Origin: Clostridia bacterium
Lineage (GTDB): Bacteria; Bacillota; Clostridia; Christensenellales; CAG-138
Reading direction: 5' to 3'
DNA: 42,334 nt
Assembly: GCA_017438865.1 (NCBI GenBank)
Contig: JAFRUN010000003.1
Coordinates: 1 to 42,334 of the forward strand
The translations under genes and the position numbers were made by a program. Each line of letters opens with the position of its first letter. Positions within the stretch are counted from its first letter, which is position 1. The notes under the pieces are model-generated. The model did no database searches, was not told the origin of the DNA, and was given only the letters and a program-made list of their open reading frames with translations. Positions 6,769 to 15,381 of the stretch are shown here, in pieces.

Positions 6769-7688
6769 AACGAATGCTTGCGCTGACGCTCTGCGCGCTG
6801 CTTGTCTTTTCGGCGCTTGCCTGCGGTGCGCCGGAAACGGACGCGTCGAAGCCGACCGTCGTCGTCACGATCTTTCCGCAGTACGATTTCATCCGTGCGA
6901 TCGCGGGCGACCGCGTGAACCTCGTCATGCTCGCAAAACCCGGCGGCGAGGTGCACGGCTACGATCCGAGCTTATCCGAAATGAATCTGATCCTTGCCTC
7001 CGATCTCTTCGTGTACGTCGGCGGCGAGACCGACCGCTGGGCAAAGGACCTGCTCGAAACGAACGGAAAAGGCCTGAACGCGATCGCGCTTGTCGATCTT
7101 GTCGACGCCGTTGACGAGGAACTTGCGCCCGGCATGCAGGGCGAGGCGGAGGAAGCGCCCGCAAAGGACGAGCACGTCTGGACGAGTCCCCGAAACTGCA
7201 TCCGCATCGTCGAACGGCTTTGCGGCGCGCTGTGCGCGCTTCTGCCGGACGAAGCCGATGCGATGAGGGCGAACGCCGCGGCGTACATTTCGCAGCTTAC
7301 GGAGCTCGACAGCGCGTTTCACGACGCGGTGAACGGCGGCAAACGCAATACCGTCGTGTTCGCGGAGCGCTTTCCGTTCCGCTATCTTTGCGACGAGCTC
7401 GGGCTCCGCTATTACGCCGCGCTGCCGGGCTGCTCGAGCAACGAGGAGGTCAGCTTATCGACCGTTTCGTTTCTGATCGACCGCGTGAAGGCGGAGGATC
7501 TTCCCGGCGTGTTCACGATCGAGTTCTCGGACGGACGTATCGCGAAGACGATTGCGGACGCAACCGGCTGCGAGATCTTAGAGCTGCATTCCTGTCACAA
7601 CGTATCGAAAGCGGACCTTGACGCGGGCGTGACCGTGCTCGATCTGATGCGGCGGAACCTCCAATCCCTGAAAAAGGCGGTGAATTGA
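6765..7688 (+). CDS. znuA: Zinc/manganese ABC transporter substrate-binding lipoprotein (ZnuA family)
   Basis: 307 residues. Signal segment with lipobox SALAC (Cys20), so membrane-anchored outside the cell. Cluster A-I metal-binding fold: VVTIFPQYDFIRAIAG, then His64 (EVHGYDPS) and His137 (DEHVWTSP). The usual third His (HxxFxY) is replaced in AERFPFRYL (200-208), where Glu201 is a candidate ligand, and the acidic TIEFSDGR (251-258) is the probable fourth site. The histidine-rich loop of many zinc binders is reduced to an acidic stretch (126-136). ATGA overlap with the gene before. Zinc rather than manganese is inferred from the operon and the family. Confidence 0.85.
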   Translation: MKRMLALTLCALLVFSALACGAPETDASKPTVVVTIFPQYDFIRAIAGDRVNLVMLAKPGGEVHGYDPSLSEMNLILASDLFVYVGGETDRWAKDLLETNGKGLNAIALVDLVDAVDEELAPGMQGEAEEAPAKDEHVWTSPRNCIRIVERLCGALCALLPDEADAMRANAAAYISQLTELDSAFHDAVNGGKRNTVVFAERFPFRYLCDELGLRYYAALPGCSSNEEVSLSTVSFLIDRVKAEDLPGVFTIEFSDGRIAKTIADATGCEILELHSCHNVSKADLDAGVTVLDLMRRNLQSLKKAVN

Positions 7689-8393
7689 ATGGCGTTGATC
7701 ACGTTTGAAGACGTCGGGCTGTCCTACGGCGGCGACAACGTCGCGCACGATGTGCGCTTTTCCGTGAACGCGGGCGAGTTCTGGGGCATCGTAGGCGAGA
7801 ACGGCTCCGGCAAATCCACGCTGATGAAGGCGCTTCTCGGGCTGATCCCGTGCGCAAGCGGACGGATCGTGATGGGCGAGGGACTGAAGCCGAACGAGAT
7901 CGGCTATCTGCCGCAGCAGAGCATGATCCAGCGCGATTTTCCGGCGTCGGTCGAAGAAGTCGTGCTCTCCGGCACGATCGGCTACCGCGGACTGAAACCG
8001 TTTTACGGACGACGTGAACGCGCGCTTGCGGCGAAAAACATGGAGATGCTCGGGCTTCTGCCGCTCCGTAAGCACAGCTATCAGGAGCTTTCCGGCGGAC
8101 AGCAGCAGCGGGTGCTGCTTGCGCGTGCGCTCTGCGCCACCAAGAAGTGCCTCGTGCTCGACGAGCCGACCACCGGACTCGATCCGGTCGTGACGGCGGA
8201 GTTCTACCGGCTGCTGCACACGATCAACGAAAGCGGCATGACGATCATCATGGTCTCGCACGACGTCGAGGAGGCGGTGCGAAGCTGCTCCATGATCCTG
8301 CATCTGTCCTGCCATCCGCTGTTCATCGGCACGGCGCAGGCGTACAAAAACAGTCCGGTCGGACGGAAATACTTAAAGGAGACGACGGTATGA
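7689..8393 (+). CDS. znuC: Metal ABC transporter ATP-binding protein (ZnuC family)
   Basis: 234 residues. Walker A GENGSGKS (36-43), signature LSGGQ (134-138), Walker B CLVLDEP (154-160) and the switch His in MVSHDVEEA are all intact. The start codon follows the znuA stop codon directly. It energises uptake by the adjacent permease and binding protein. The Q-loop segment IGYLPQQS is typical of this family. Confidence 0.9.
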   Translation: MALITFEDVGLSYGGDNVAHDVRFSVNAGEFWGIVGENGSGKSTLMKALLGLIPCASGRIVMGEGLKPNEIGYLPQQSMIQRDFPASVEEVVLSGTIGYRGLKPFYGRRERALAAKNMEMLGLLPLRKHSYQELSGGQQQRVLLARALCATKKCLVLDEPTTGLDPVVTAEFYRLLHTINESGMTIIMVSHDVEEAVRSCSMILHLSCHPLFIGTAQAYKNSPVGRKYLKETTV

Positions 8394-9295
8394 GCGCGAT
8401 TGCAGCCATCTTTCAGAATATGCCGGAGATCATGCTCCGCGCGATCGTCGTCGGCACGCTCGTGTCGCTCTGCGCAAGTCTTCTGGGCGTCACGCTCGTT
8501 CTGAAGCGCTATTCCATGATCGGCGACGGACTAAGCCACGTCGGCTTCGGCGCGCTTGCGATCGCGACCGTTCTGCACGTCGGCAGCGCGTCGACGGCGG
8601 TCTCGCTGCCGATCGTCACGGCGAGCGCGTTCATTCTCATGTGGCTCACGGAAAAGCGGCGTATGCAGGGCGACGCTGCGATCGCGCTGCTTTCTACCGG
8701 CGCGATCGCGGTCGGAACGCTTCTGTTCCGGTTTTCCGACAACCAGTATCAGGACATCTGCAACTCGCTGTTCGGCACGGCGTCGATGGCGCTTCTGACC
8801 GATTCCGATATGTGGATCACCGTCGGCGTTTCCGCCGTCGTGCTGGTGCTGTTCGTGCTGTTCTACACGCGCATCTTCAGCGTCACGTTCGACCGGACCT
8901 TCGCGAAGGCGACCGGCGTGCGCGTCGGCGCGTACTCGATGATGCTTGCGGCGCTGACCGCCGTGACGGTCGTGATCGGCATGAAGATGGTCGGCGCGAT
9001 CATGGTGTCGGGGCTCATCATCTTTCCGGCGCTGTCCGCGATGCGCGTAACGAAGCGGTTCCGCTCGGTCATGATCGTATCCGCCGTGCTGTCGCTCGTC
9101 TGCTTCTTTTCGGGATTCTTCCTGTCGCTTCTGATCGAGGCGCAGCCCGGTCCCGCGATCATCGCCGTCCACGTCGTTTCGTTCCTCGTCTGCGCGCTGA
9201 CCGGCTTTTTGAGAACGCGCATCCGCGCGCGCAAAAACCGCGGCATCGTCGTCGAGCCGCCGTGCAGGGCGGGGGAATCCGGTCCGGAACGATAA
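8390..9295 (+). CDS. znuB: Metal ABC transporter permease (ZnuB family)
   Basis: 301 residues with eight or nine hydrophobic helices, as usual for ABC-3 family permeases. Recognisable family segments are LVLKRYSMIGDGLSHVGFG (about 36-54) and GAIMVSGLIIFPALSA (about 202-217). The ATG overlaps the znuC stop codon (ATGA). The C-terminal 20 residues are charged and cytoplasmic. I see no terminator behind the gene; the next promoter begins 8 nt downstream. Confidence 0.9.
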   Translation: MSAIAAIFQNMPEIMLRAIVVGTLVSLCASLLGVTLVLKRYSMIGDGLSHVGFGALAIATVLHVGSASTAVSLPIVTASAFILMWLTEKRRMQGDAAIALLSTGAIAVGTLLFRFSDNQYQDICNSLFGTASMALLTDSDMWITVGVSAVVLVLFVLFYTRIFSVTFDRTFAKATGVRVGAYSMMLAALTAVTVVIGMKMVGAIMVSGLIIFPALSAMRVTKRFRSVMIVSAVLSLVCFFSGFFLSLLIEAQPGPAIIAVHVVSFLVCALTGFLRTRIRARKNRGIVVEPPCRAGESGPER

Positions 9296-9302
9296 TTTCC
9301 TG

Positions 9303-9331
9303 TTGTACTTTTGAGATCCGCGTGCTATAAT
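9303..9331 (+). promoter_or_regulatory. Sigma-A promoter of mscL
   Basis: TTGTAC (9303-9308), 17-nt spacer, TATAAT (9326-9331), 32 nt before the start codon, with AAGGGGG as ribosome-binding site. Confidence 0.8.
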
Positions 9332-9363
9332 ATATAATGTAATCTGCAAAGGGGGTTCAACGT

Positions 9364-9846
9364 ATGAAGAAATTCTTCTCCGAATTCAAGGCGTTTGCTC
9401 TGAAGGGCAATGTGGTCGACATGGCGGTCGGCGTCGTCATCGGCGGCGCGTTCGGCGCGATCGTGACCTCGCTCATCAACGACATCATCATGCCGCTGCT
9501 GGGACTCATCATCAAGGTCAACTTCAGCAACTGGGGCGTCGTGCTCGGCGACAACCCGGACGGTCTTTCGCCCGCGGCGGCGGCCGAAGCGGGACTGTCG
9601 GTCTTCCATTACGGCAAGTTCATCTCCGCGATCATCTACTTCGTTCTGATCGCGCTTGCGATCTTCCTTGTCGTGCGCGCGCTCCGCAAGGCGGAGGAAA
9701 AGGCGAAGGAGCTCAAGAAAAAAGAAGAGCCCGCGCCCGAACCCGCAAAGCAGCCGCGTCTCTGCCCGTACTGCCGTCAGGAAGTCGCCGACGACGCAAC
9801 CCGCTGCCCGCACTGCACCAGCGAGCTTCCGCCGGTCGAAGAATAA
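9364..9846 (+). CDS. mscL: Large-conductance mechanosensitive channel with C-terminal zinc ribbon
   Basis: 160 residues. The MscL part (1-110) has both helices and the pore motif GNVVDMAVGVVIGGAFG (15-31), then a charged helix at 108-122. MscL normally ends here. This protein continues through a Glu/Pro linker into a small zinc-ribbon-like segment with Cys134, Cys137 (CPYC), Cys148 and Cys151 (CPHC). The channel releases osmolytes when the membrane is stretched; the ribbon lies in the cytoplasm, five per channel if it is pentameric, and might bind a partner or sense metal or redox state (inference). Own promoter and terminator. Confidence 0.92.
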   Translation: MKKFFSEFKAFALKGNVVDMAVGVVIGGAFGAIVTSLINDIIMPLLGLIIKVNFSNWGVVLGDNPDGLSPAAAAEAGLSVFHYGKFISAIIYFVLIALAIFLVVRALRKAEEKAKELKKKEEPAPEPAKQPRLCPYCRQEVADDATRCPHCTSELPPVEE

Positions 9847-9860
9847 CCGAATGCGATCCG

Positions 9861-9891
9861 AAGGCCGCAGTTTTCGCTGCGGTCTTTTTTC
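9861..9891 (+). terminator. Terminator of mscL
   Basis: AAGGCCGCAG-TTTTCG-CTGCGGTCTT followed by T-rich sequence. Confidence 0.8.
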
Positions 9892-9932
9892 GTCCGAAAT
9901 GCATCCTTTCCGTGAACGTTGCGCGATATTTC

Positions 9933-9961
9933 TTGCATTGCCGCGTCCGGTTTGCTATACT
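9933..9961 (+). promoter_or_regulatory. Sigma-A promoter of the yigZ-type operon
   Basis: TTGCAT (9933-9938), 17-nt spacer, TATACT (9956-9961). Transcription from here excludes the in-frame start codon further upstream at 9919. Confidence 0.75.
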
Positions 9962-9999
9962 ATGATAGAAAAATTGTGCGGAAAGGCGGAGGAACCGGC

Positions 10000-10635
10000 G
10001 TGGAGACGCAGCGTGCGTACCGGACCGTTCAAAACGCGTCCGAAACCGAATATGTGATCTCCCGGTCGCGCTTTATCGGGCGCTGTTTTCCCGTGACGGA
10101 CGAGGCGGAAGCGCTTTCGATCCTCGAACGCATCCGAAAACAGCACTGGGACGCGACGCACAACTGCTTTGCCTACCGGCTGCGCACCGGCGCGGCGCGG
10201 TATTCCGACGACGGCGAGCCGCAGGGCACCGCGGGACTGCCGATGATGGAGGTGCTGAAAAAGCGCGGTCTGTACGATCTTCTGGTCGTGAGCACACGCT
10301 ATTTCGGCGGGATCCTGCTCGGCGCGGGCGGGCTTGTGCGCGCGTACACGCGTTCGGCGTCCGACGCGGTCGAAGCCGCCGGGCTCGTCTCCATGGAGCC
10401 GTGCGCGCTCTTTTCCGTATCCGTCGCATATCCGTACCGCAACGCGGCGTGGAGCGTGTTCGAGCGCTTCGGCACGATCGCGCATACGGACTACGGCGAG
10501 ACGATCACGGTGTCGTTCCGCTGCCGCACATCCGATGCGAACGCGTTTCTGACCGCGCTTTCGGACCGTACCGAAGCGCGTGTGACCGCAAAAATGACCG
10601 GCGCGGGATTCTATCCCTTTCCCGTGACCGAATAA
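10000..10635 (+). CDS. YigZ/IMPACT family protein (UPF0029)
   Basis: 211 residues from GTG 10000, placed 7 nt behind a good AGGCGGAGG. The N-terminal IMPACT domain shows [39 protein letters not shown] and [17 protein letters not shown], which are the family hallmarks. A C-terminal ferredoxin-like domain (DUF1949) covers about 140-205. Members are cytoplasmic; E. coli YigZ and yeast Yih1/IMPACT are linked to translation control and Gcn2 binding, but the bacterial function is not settled. First gene of an operon with the next two (gaps of 16 and 4 nt). Confidence 0.88.
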   Translation: METQRAYRTVQNASETEYVISRSRFIGRCFPVTDEAEALSILERIRKQHWDATHNCFAYRLRTGAARYSDDGEPQGTAGLPMMEVLKKRGLYDLLVVSTRYFGGILLGAGGLVRAYTRSASDAVEAAGLVSMEPCALFSVSVAYPYRNAAWSVFERFGTIAHTDYGETITVSFRCRTSDANAFLTALSDRTEARVTAKMTGAGFYPFPVTE

Positions 10636-10651
10636 TTCTCCGGAGGGACCG

Positions 10652-13192
10652 ATGAAGCGGATCGTGTATTTCATGCTTGCCGTTCTGCTGCTCGCGGGCG
10701 CGCTTCTGCCCGCGGGCGTGTTTGCCGACGGCGATCATCCGATCACGCTCACGATCACCTGCGAAAACGTCCCGGAGCTCGAGGGCGACGGCACGATCCC
10801 GGACCTGCTTTTCACGATCCGCAACGAATCCGAAGCGGACTATACGCTCATCAACGCCAGACTCACCAGGGGCTACGAAGACCGCGAGATGCTGCTCACC
10901 GAGTTCATCACCGTGCCGGGCGGCGAGTCGAAGGAATTTCATCTGACCGACGTGCCGGTCTCCGAAAACCAGCTCAACAGGGACGTGACGTACAAGCTCT
11001 CCTGGGAGGAGAACGAGACCGTCGTCGATCCCGAGACCGACGTCTCGACGATCGTCACGCACGAGCGCGAAACGACGGCGTCGTTCCGGATCGAGAAGTT
11101 CATCGTGCCGGAGCTGTCCGTTTCCGCAAGCTGCGATCAGGTCAGCGTGCGCTATGACGAGCCGTTTACGGTCGTCTATACGATCCGCAACGACACCGAG
11201 TTCGATATGTCCGGCCTGAAGCTCGTCGATCCCGAGCAGAGCATGCTTTCGATCCCACTGCCCGATTCGGATCTTACGGCGGGGCAGACGCTCACCGTGC
11301 CGGTCGAGTATAAGATGGGCGCGCTCGATATGTCGTTTGCGCCGCAGCTCGAATACATCGCGCGCCGCCGCGAGATGACCGCCGTTGCCGACAGGAAGAT
11401 CACGGTCGAATCGGTTTTCGTTGATCTCACGATCTCAGCGGAGGAGCGTCCCGCCGCGGCGGAAGGCACGACGTTCGCGATCACGGTGCGCAACAACGGC
11501 AACCGCACGGTCACGAAGATCCGTGTGTATGACGAGATCAACACGCTCATCGGGGAAGAGTTCGACCTCGGTCCCGAGGAATTCCGCACGCTTCTGTATA
11601 CGGTGCAGCCGGCGGTCTCGTCGGATCGCGCGCGCACCGTCCGCTTCCATCTGTCGGCGATCGACTATCTGAACGAAACGATCCGTCTCGCCGATCCCAA
11701 CACCTACACCGTCGTACCGTACGTTTCGCCCGATTCCGTCCGGCTCGGGCTTTCGGTCGTGCTGCAGTCGCCGTACTACGACGAAAACGGCAAGCTGTGC
11801 GCGTCGATCCAGTTCAATATCCGCAACAACGGCGACGTCAAGATCTTCAACGCGGTCCTTTCGGAGCTTACGCTGTTCGGCAAGGTCGTTTCCTACCCGG
11901 AGCTTCGCCGCGGCGACACATATTTCACGCAGATCTACCAGCTCGACGGCGTGACCGAGCTGAAGTTCCGTCTCGACGCCTATAACCCCGCGGGAGAGCT
12001 GTGCAGCTCCGACGTCGTCCGGCTCGATCTGAGCCGCCTCAGGGAGCTTGCCGACCGCAAGCACGATCCGGTGCTGGTCTATACGACCAATCCGTATCTG
12101 CAGGACCTCGATACGCGCTACAGCGGCGTTCTGCGCGTGATCGTCGTCATTGCGCTGATCGTCGCCGCCGCCTGCGGCGTGTTCTGCATCGTGCTGTTCG
12201 CTGTCGAGATGCGCATCAAAAGCAAGCTGCCCGCCGAGTTCGAGGAGGATATGGAGCGCGTCATGCGGTCCACCAAGCGCCGCACCGAGAAGCAGCTTTT
12301 CTCCGACGCGCCGACCGAGCAGTTCGGCTATACCGCCCCGATCAAGCTGCGCAACTACGGCGAGCTGACCGAGGAGGAGGCGAAGGCGCGCCGCGAACTC
12401 TATCGGAAAGGACTTGAGGAGAATCTGCGGAAGGAGGGCGCGAGACCGGAACGTCCCGCGATCCCGCCTTCAAAACGCGATCCCGCGGACGAAACCCGGA
12501 TCACCGTGATGCGCCGCACACCGGACGCGCCGCCGAAACCGGCGCAGACCGGCGAATTCCGTCCGCCGAAGCAGGAGACGGCGCAGACCGGCGAGTTCCG
12601 TCCGCCGAAGCAGGAGACGGCGCAGACCGGCGAATTCCGTCCGCCGAAGCAGGAGACGGCGCCGGTGAAACCCGTGACGCAGCGCACGCCCGCCGTGACG
12701 CGTACCGTCATGCGGACGGACGGATCGACAAAGGCGATCCCGCTGCCGAAGGCGGCGCCCGCGATCGTTCCGGCCGTTCTTCCGAAGGCGGCGCCGGAAC
12801 CGGTCGAACCGCCGATTCCGCTTGAAACGCCGGAGCCGCCGGCCGAACGCGAGCCGCAGCATGAATTCGTGCCCGAGGCATACGTCGCGCCGATCATGAA
12901 GGCGGTGTTCGATCCGGTCGCAGAACCGGAGCCGGTCGTTGAACCGGAGCCGGAAGCGGAACCTTTGGAACGCATCGAACCGGAGCCCGCCGCCGAGCCG
13001 AAGCCGGAAGCGGAACCTTTGGAACGCATCGAACCGGAACCGGTCGCAGAGCCGGAGCCGGAAGCGGAACCTTTGGAACGCATTGAACCGGAACCCGCGC
13101 CTGCCGTGCGGGGACCGGTGCGCATCCTTGAAAAAGCCATTCCGGCAAGACGGCCGATCGTGCCGCTGCCGGTCAAACGAATGAACGGATAA
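10652..13192 (+). CDS. Large repeat-tailed membrane protein with Ig/CARDB-like outer domains
   Basis: 846 residues. Signal peptide (1-25), then about 460 residues outside the cell with several repeats of an all-beta fold recalling CARDB or S-layer-type Ig domains (TIRNES, TIRNDT, TVRNNG and NIRNNG recur in LxFxIRNNG-like strands). One membrane helix lies at about 493-518. The cytoplasmic part of about 325 residues is charged, then proline-rich. It contains three exact 13-residue repeats ([13 protein letters not shown], 631-669) and three 18-residue repeats (core [13 protein letters not shown], 767-815). The DNA repeats have 39-bp and 54-bp periods, so copy number can vary. Function unknown; a surface scaffold or signalling protein is possible. 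Confidence 0.7.
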   Translation: MKRIVYFMLAVLLLAGALLPAGVFADGDHPITLTITCENVPELEGDGTIPDLLFTIRNESEADYTLINARLTRGYEDREMLLTEFITVPGGESKEFHLTDVPVSENQLNRDVTYKLSWEENETVVDPETDVSTIVTHERETTASFRIEKFIVPELSVSASCDQVSVRYDEPFTVVYTIRNDTEFDMSGLKLVDPEQSMLSIPLPDSDLTAGQTLTVPVEYKMGALDMSFAPQLEYIARRREMTAVADRKITVESVFVDLTISAEERPAAAEGTTFAITVRNNGNRTVTKIRVYDEINTLIGEEFDLGPEEFRTLLYTVQPAVSSDRARTVRFHLSAIDYLNETIRLADPNTYTVVPYVSPDSVRLGLSVVLQSPYYDENGKLCASIQFNIRNNGDVKIFNAVLSELTLFGKVVSYPELRRGDTYFTQIYQLDGVTELKFRLDAYNPAGELCSSDVVRLDLSRLRELADRKHDPVLVYTTNPYLQDLDTRYSGVLRVIVVIALIVAAACGVFCIVLFAVEMRIKSKLPAEFEEDMERVMRSTKRRTEKQLFSDAPTEQFGYTAPIKLRNYGELTEEEAKARRELYRKGLEENLRKEGARPERPAIPPSKRDPADETRITVMRRTPDAPPKPAQTGEFRPPKQETAQTGEFRPPKQETAQTGEFRPPKQETAPVKPVTQRTPAVTRTVMRTDGSTKAIPLPKAAPAIVPAVLPKAAPEPVEPPIPLETPEPPAEREPQHEFVPEAYVAPIMKAVFDPVAEPEPVVEPEPEAEPLERIEPEPAAEPKPEAEPLERIEPEPVAEPEPEAEPLERIEPEPAPAVRGPVRILEKAIPARRPIVPLPVKRMNG
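12542..12658 (+). repeat. Three tandem 39-bp repeats inside the large membrane protein gene
   Basis: Units start at 12542, 12581 and 12620 and are identical except for an A/G change in the EF codon pair of the middle unit. They encode [13 protein letters not shown] three times. Confidence 0.95.
12950..13102 (+). repeat. Three tandem 54-bp repeats inside the large membrane protein gene
   Basis: Units start at 12950, 13004 and 13058. Each encodes [13 protein letters not shown] plus a variable five-residue link. The first 34 bases of each unit are nearly identical. Confidence 0.93.
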
Positions 13193-13196
13193 ACGT

Positions 13197-14126
13197 ATGG
13201 ATTGGTACTGGATCGTTCTCATCTGTTTCGGCGCGCTCGCGCTGATCGCGCTTGCCGTCGGGTATCTGACGTTCCGCTACGCGTTTGTGGCGGATCGCCG
13301 CGTCATCGGAAAGATCTTCCGCGACCGGGAAAAGGATCCCTCGCCGCTTGTGCGTATGCGCTTTGCGACGAAGGCGTACATGGACGCGCTCGAACGCGAG
13401 GACTGGACGCAGACCGCTTCGGACGGCACGAAGCTCGCGGCATGGTTTTTCCCGCACGGCGGCACGAACAAGGTCGCCGTCATCTGTCACGGCTGGCGCA
13501 GTCTGCCGTGGTGGGATTTCGGCAGGGCGTTCGACATCGTCTACAACGCCGGATACGCGGTGCTGGCGGTCTGTCAGCGCGCGCAGGGCGACAGCGAGGG
13601 GCGGTACATGACCTACGGCGCAAAGGAGTCCGGGGACCTTCTCGGCTGGATCGAACGGCTCTGCGACCGGTTCGGCGGCGACGTGCGCATCGCGATCATG
13701 GGCGTTTCGATGGGCGGCGCGACGGTGCTGTGCGCCACCGGCAGGGAGCTTCCGGACGCGGTGAAATGCGCGGTTTCCGACTGCTCGTTCACATCCGCGG
13801 AGGATATGTTCCGCACGGCGAGCAGGGGCGGTCTGATCGTTGCGCGGCGGATCGAGGAGATCCTCATGCGGCTGTTCGCGCACGTCAGGTATGCGGACGC
13901 GTCCCCGATCGACGCGGTGAAACGCTCGAAAACGCCGACGCTGTTTGTGCACGGCGCGGCGGACGATTTCATCCCGCCGTCCATGATGAGCGAGCTGTAC
14001 GACGCCTGCGCGGCGCCGGAAAAGGCGAAATGGCTTTCGCCCGGGGCGCTTCACGCCGAAGCCGCGATGACGAACCCCGACGAATACGCCGAAGCGGTCC
14101 TGCCGTTTCTCGCGAAGCACCTTTGA
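13197..14126 (+). CDS. Membrane-anchored alpha/beta hydrolase
   Basis: 309 residues. An N-terminal hydrophobic helix (5-28) probably anchors it to the membrane. The hydrolase fold carries the oxyanion region VICHGW (95-100), nucleophile Ser171 in GVSMGG, acidic residue 256 or 257 (GAADDF) and His286 (GALHAEA). It resembles the YqkD/BAAT-like group often annotated as acyl-peptide or ester hydrolases. Substrate unknown. Starts 4 nt behind the large repeat protein, so the two are co-expressed and both membrane-bound. Confidence 0.88.
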   Translation: MDWYWIVLICFGALALIALAVGYLTFRYAFVADRRVIGKIFRDREKDPSPLVRMRFATKAYMDALEREDWTQTASDGTKLAAWFFPHGGTNKVAVICHGWRSLPWWDFGRAFDIVYNAGYAVLAVCQRAQGDSEGRYMTYGAKESGDLLGWIERLCDRFGGDVRIAIMGVSMGGATVLCATGRELPDAVKCAVSDCSFTSAEDMFRTASRGGLIVARRIEEILMRLFAHVRYADASPIDAVKRSKTPTLFVHGAADDFIPPSMMSELYDACAAPEKAKWLSPGALHAEAAMTNPDEYAEAVLPFLAKHL

Positions 14127-14134
14127 GAAAGGAC

Positions 14135-14162
14135 GCTCCCCGATCGCTCGGGGAGCTTTTTT
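14135..14162 (+). terminator. Terminator of the hydrolase operon
   Basis: GCTCCCCGA-TCGC-TCGGGGAGC followed by six T. It lies directly beyond the stop codon of the converging holin gene. Confidence 0.85.
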
Positions 14163-14353
14163 CAATACCGCTTCAGACTCGGGTTGTTGCCGTTGCAGTA
14201 GATCAGCACGGTCGCCAGCGCGACGCCGATCGCTCCGACGACGGGGTGCATGGATACGCCCGCGCTGACGAGACTGTTCACGACCGCCTCATAGACCGCG
14301 GCGGCGAGCCCGATCCAGAAGAGGACGCTCTTGTTTCGATGCTGCAGTTCCAT
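14162..14353 (-). CDS. Phage-type holin, small
   Basis: 63 residues from ATG 14353, preceded on the minus strand by AAAGGAG. Short polar N-terminus, helix FWIGLAAAVYEAVV (about 12-25), a second hydrophobic stretch VVGAIGVALATVLIYC (about 43-58), and an NPSLKRY end. Two helices and a charged tail fit the small phage holins of Gram-positive bacteria (phi LC3/r1t type; DUF-level similarity by eye only). Holins permeabilise the membrane so that endolysin reaches the wall. Last gene of a three-gene lysis cassette. Confidence 0.65.
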   Translation of the reverse strand: MELQHRNKSVLFWIGLAAAVYEAVVNSLVSAGVSMHPVVGAIGVALATVLIYCNGNNPSLKRY

Positions 14354-14367
14354 TCCGTTCTCCTTTC

Positions 14368-14577
14368 TCAAAACAGTTTTCCGATCAGATAGCCGGTCAC
14401 GCCCACGGCGATCGCCGAGAGGATCGCAAGCGTCAGCGCCTCCATGCGCCTGCCGCTTTTCTGCTCGAGCTCCCGGATGCGCGCCTCGTGGTCCGCGCCG
14501 TTTTCCGCGATCGTTTTCACATTCGTTTCGATCCGCGCGAGGGCTTCGAGGATCTCCGATATCGTCCGTTCAGCCAT
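14368..14577 (-). CDS. XhlA-like membrane-associated lysis protein
   Basis: 69 residues. The first 45 form a heptad-like amphipathic helix (ILEALARIETNVKTIAENG, then HEARIRELEQK), followed by one membrane segment (about 47-66) and a short KLF end. This is the layout of XhlA/haemolysin-like proteins of Gram-positive phages and defective prophages such as PBSX, which act together with a holin. GGAGGTG precedes ATG 14577, which lies inside the end of the endolysin gene, so translation is coupled. Confidence 0.65.
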   Translation of the reverse strand: MAERTISEILEALARIETNVKTIAENGADHEARIRELEQKSGRRMEALTLAILSAIAVGVTGYLIGKLF

Positions 14578-15292
14578 CGCGCACCTCCGTATACTGCGGT
14601 CGGTTCGTTATGTACGCCTCCGCGCCGCGCCATGCGATGCGGTACCACCCGGACGGCGCCGCGCCGAGCAGGGGATAGCGTTCGCCTTTGTGCACGATCC
14701 CGATGCAGCGCGTTTGTACGCCGCCGCCCTCGCGGACGCGGACCGAGCCGCCGCGCACATACACGAACCGTTCGCCAGCTTCGTCCTCCGTGCAGGGCAG
14801 ACGCCCGAACCGGTTCCAGTAGCCGCTTCTGCGCCGGTTTCTGACGACGCCGGCGTCGCGGCCTCTGCATTCGATCTGATCCGCTCCCGCGCAGATCCCG
14901 ACGTGCACGATCTGCTTTCCGTCGTGGTGAAAGACAAGATCGCCCGGGAGGAGCTCGTCCTCTTTGACCGGTCTGCACATCGCGTAGAGCCCGCGGCTCG
15001 ATACGTCCGTTTTCAGCACGCCGAGCTTCTTCAGCGCCCAGTAGACGAGTCCGGAGCAGTCGAAGGCGCGGATCTCTTCCGTGCCCGCCTTTCTGCGCCG
15101 GTCGAACAGCGCCTGTGCGCGCTTTGCGTTTCCGGGGCTCGTTTCTCTCCGTTCGATCCAGCCGTGCGGATCGGGCATTCCGGTAAGCAGCTCGCCGTTG
15201 CCGCCCCACACATAAACGCCCTTTCCGACCTCGTCCGAAACGGTTTCGACCAGCGCCGCCCTCAGCGCCGGTCCCTTCTTTGTGTCGTTCAT
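14570..15292 (-). CDS. NlpC/P60 endolysin with SH3b domain
   Basis: 240 residues, no signal peptide. The NlpC/P60 cysteine peptidase domain has Cys79 (FDCSGLVYW), His130 (QIVHVGI) and a polar third residue, probably Glu141 (QIECRG); such enzymes cut the peptide stems of peptidoglycan. A single SH3b wall-binding domain (about 176-235, ending GWYRIAWRGAEAYI) follows. Lack of a secretion signal together with the downstream XhlA-like and holin genes marks it as an endolysin and not an autolysin. AAAGGAG precedes the ATG. No phage structural genes lie nearby. Confidence 0.85.
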   Translation of the reverse strand: MNDTKKGPALRAALVETVSDEVGKGVYVWGGNGELLTGMPDPHGWIERRETSPGNAKRAQALFDRRRKAGTEEIRAFDCSGLVYWALKKLGVLKTDVSSRGLYAMCRPVKEDELLPGDLVFHHDGKQIVHVGICAGADQIECRGRDAGVVRNRRRSGYWNRFGRLPCTEDEAGERFVYVRGGSVRVREGGGVQTRCIGIVHKGERYPLLGAAPSGWYRIAWRGAEAYITNRPQYTEVRDG

Positions 15293-15321
15293 GTTTCACT
15301 CCTTTCCATCCCGACGCCTTT

Positions 15322-15350
15322 ATCATATCACCCGAATCCGGACGTGTTTC
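15322..15350 (-). promoter_or_regulatory. Possible promoter of the lysis cassette
   Basis: Minus strand GAAACA (15350-15345), 17-nt spacer, TATGAT (15327-15322), 29 nt before the endolysin start. The -35 box is weak. The repeat array begins just upstream of it. Confidence 0.35.
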
Positions 15351-15381
15351 CCGGAAAAAAGTCCGATTTCGTGCCGGAAGG

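Noticed and set aside
9919-9999. Earlier start of the YigZ gene at 9919
   Set aside because: A good promoter lies at 9933-9961, downstream of that codon, and GTG 10000 has a strong ribosome-binding site.
12400-13176. Gly/Ser-rich 258-residue minus-strand ORF
   Set aside because: It is the mirror of the Pro/Glu/Lys-rich tail of the large membrane protein; the repeats explain its regular look.
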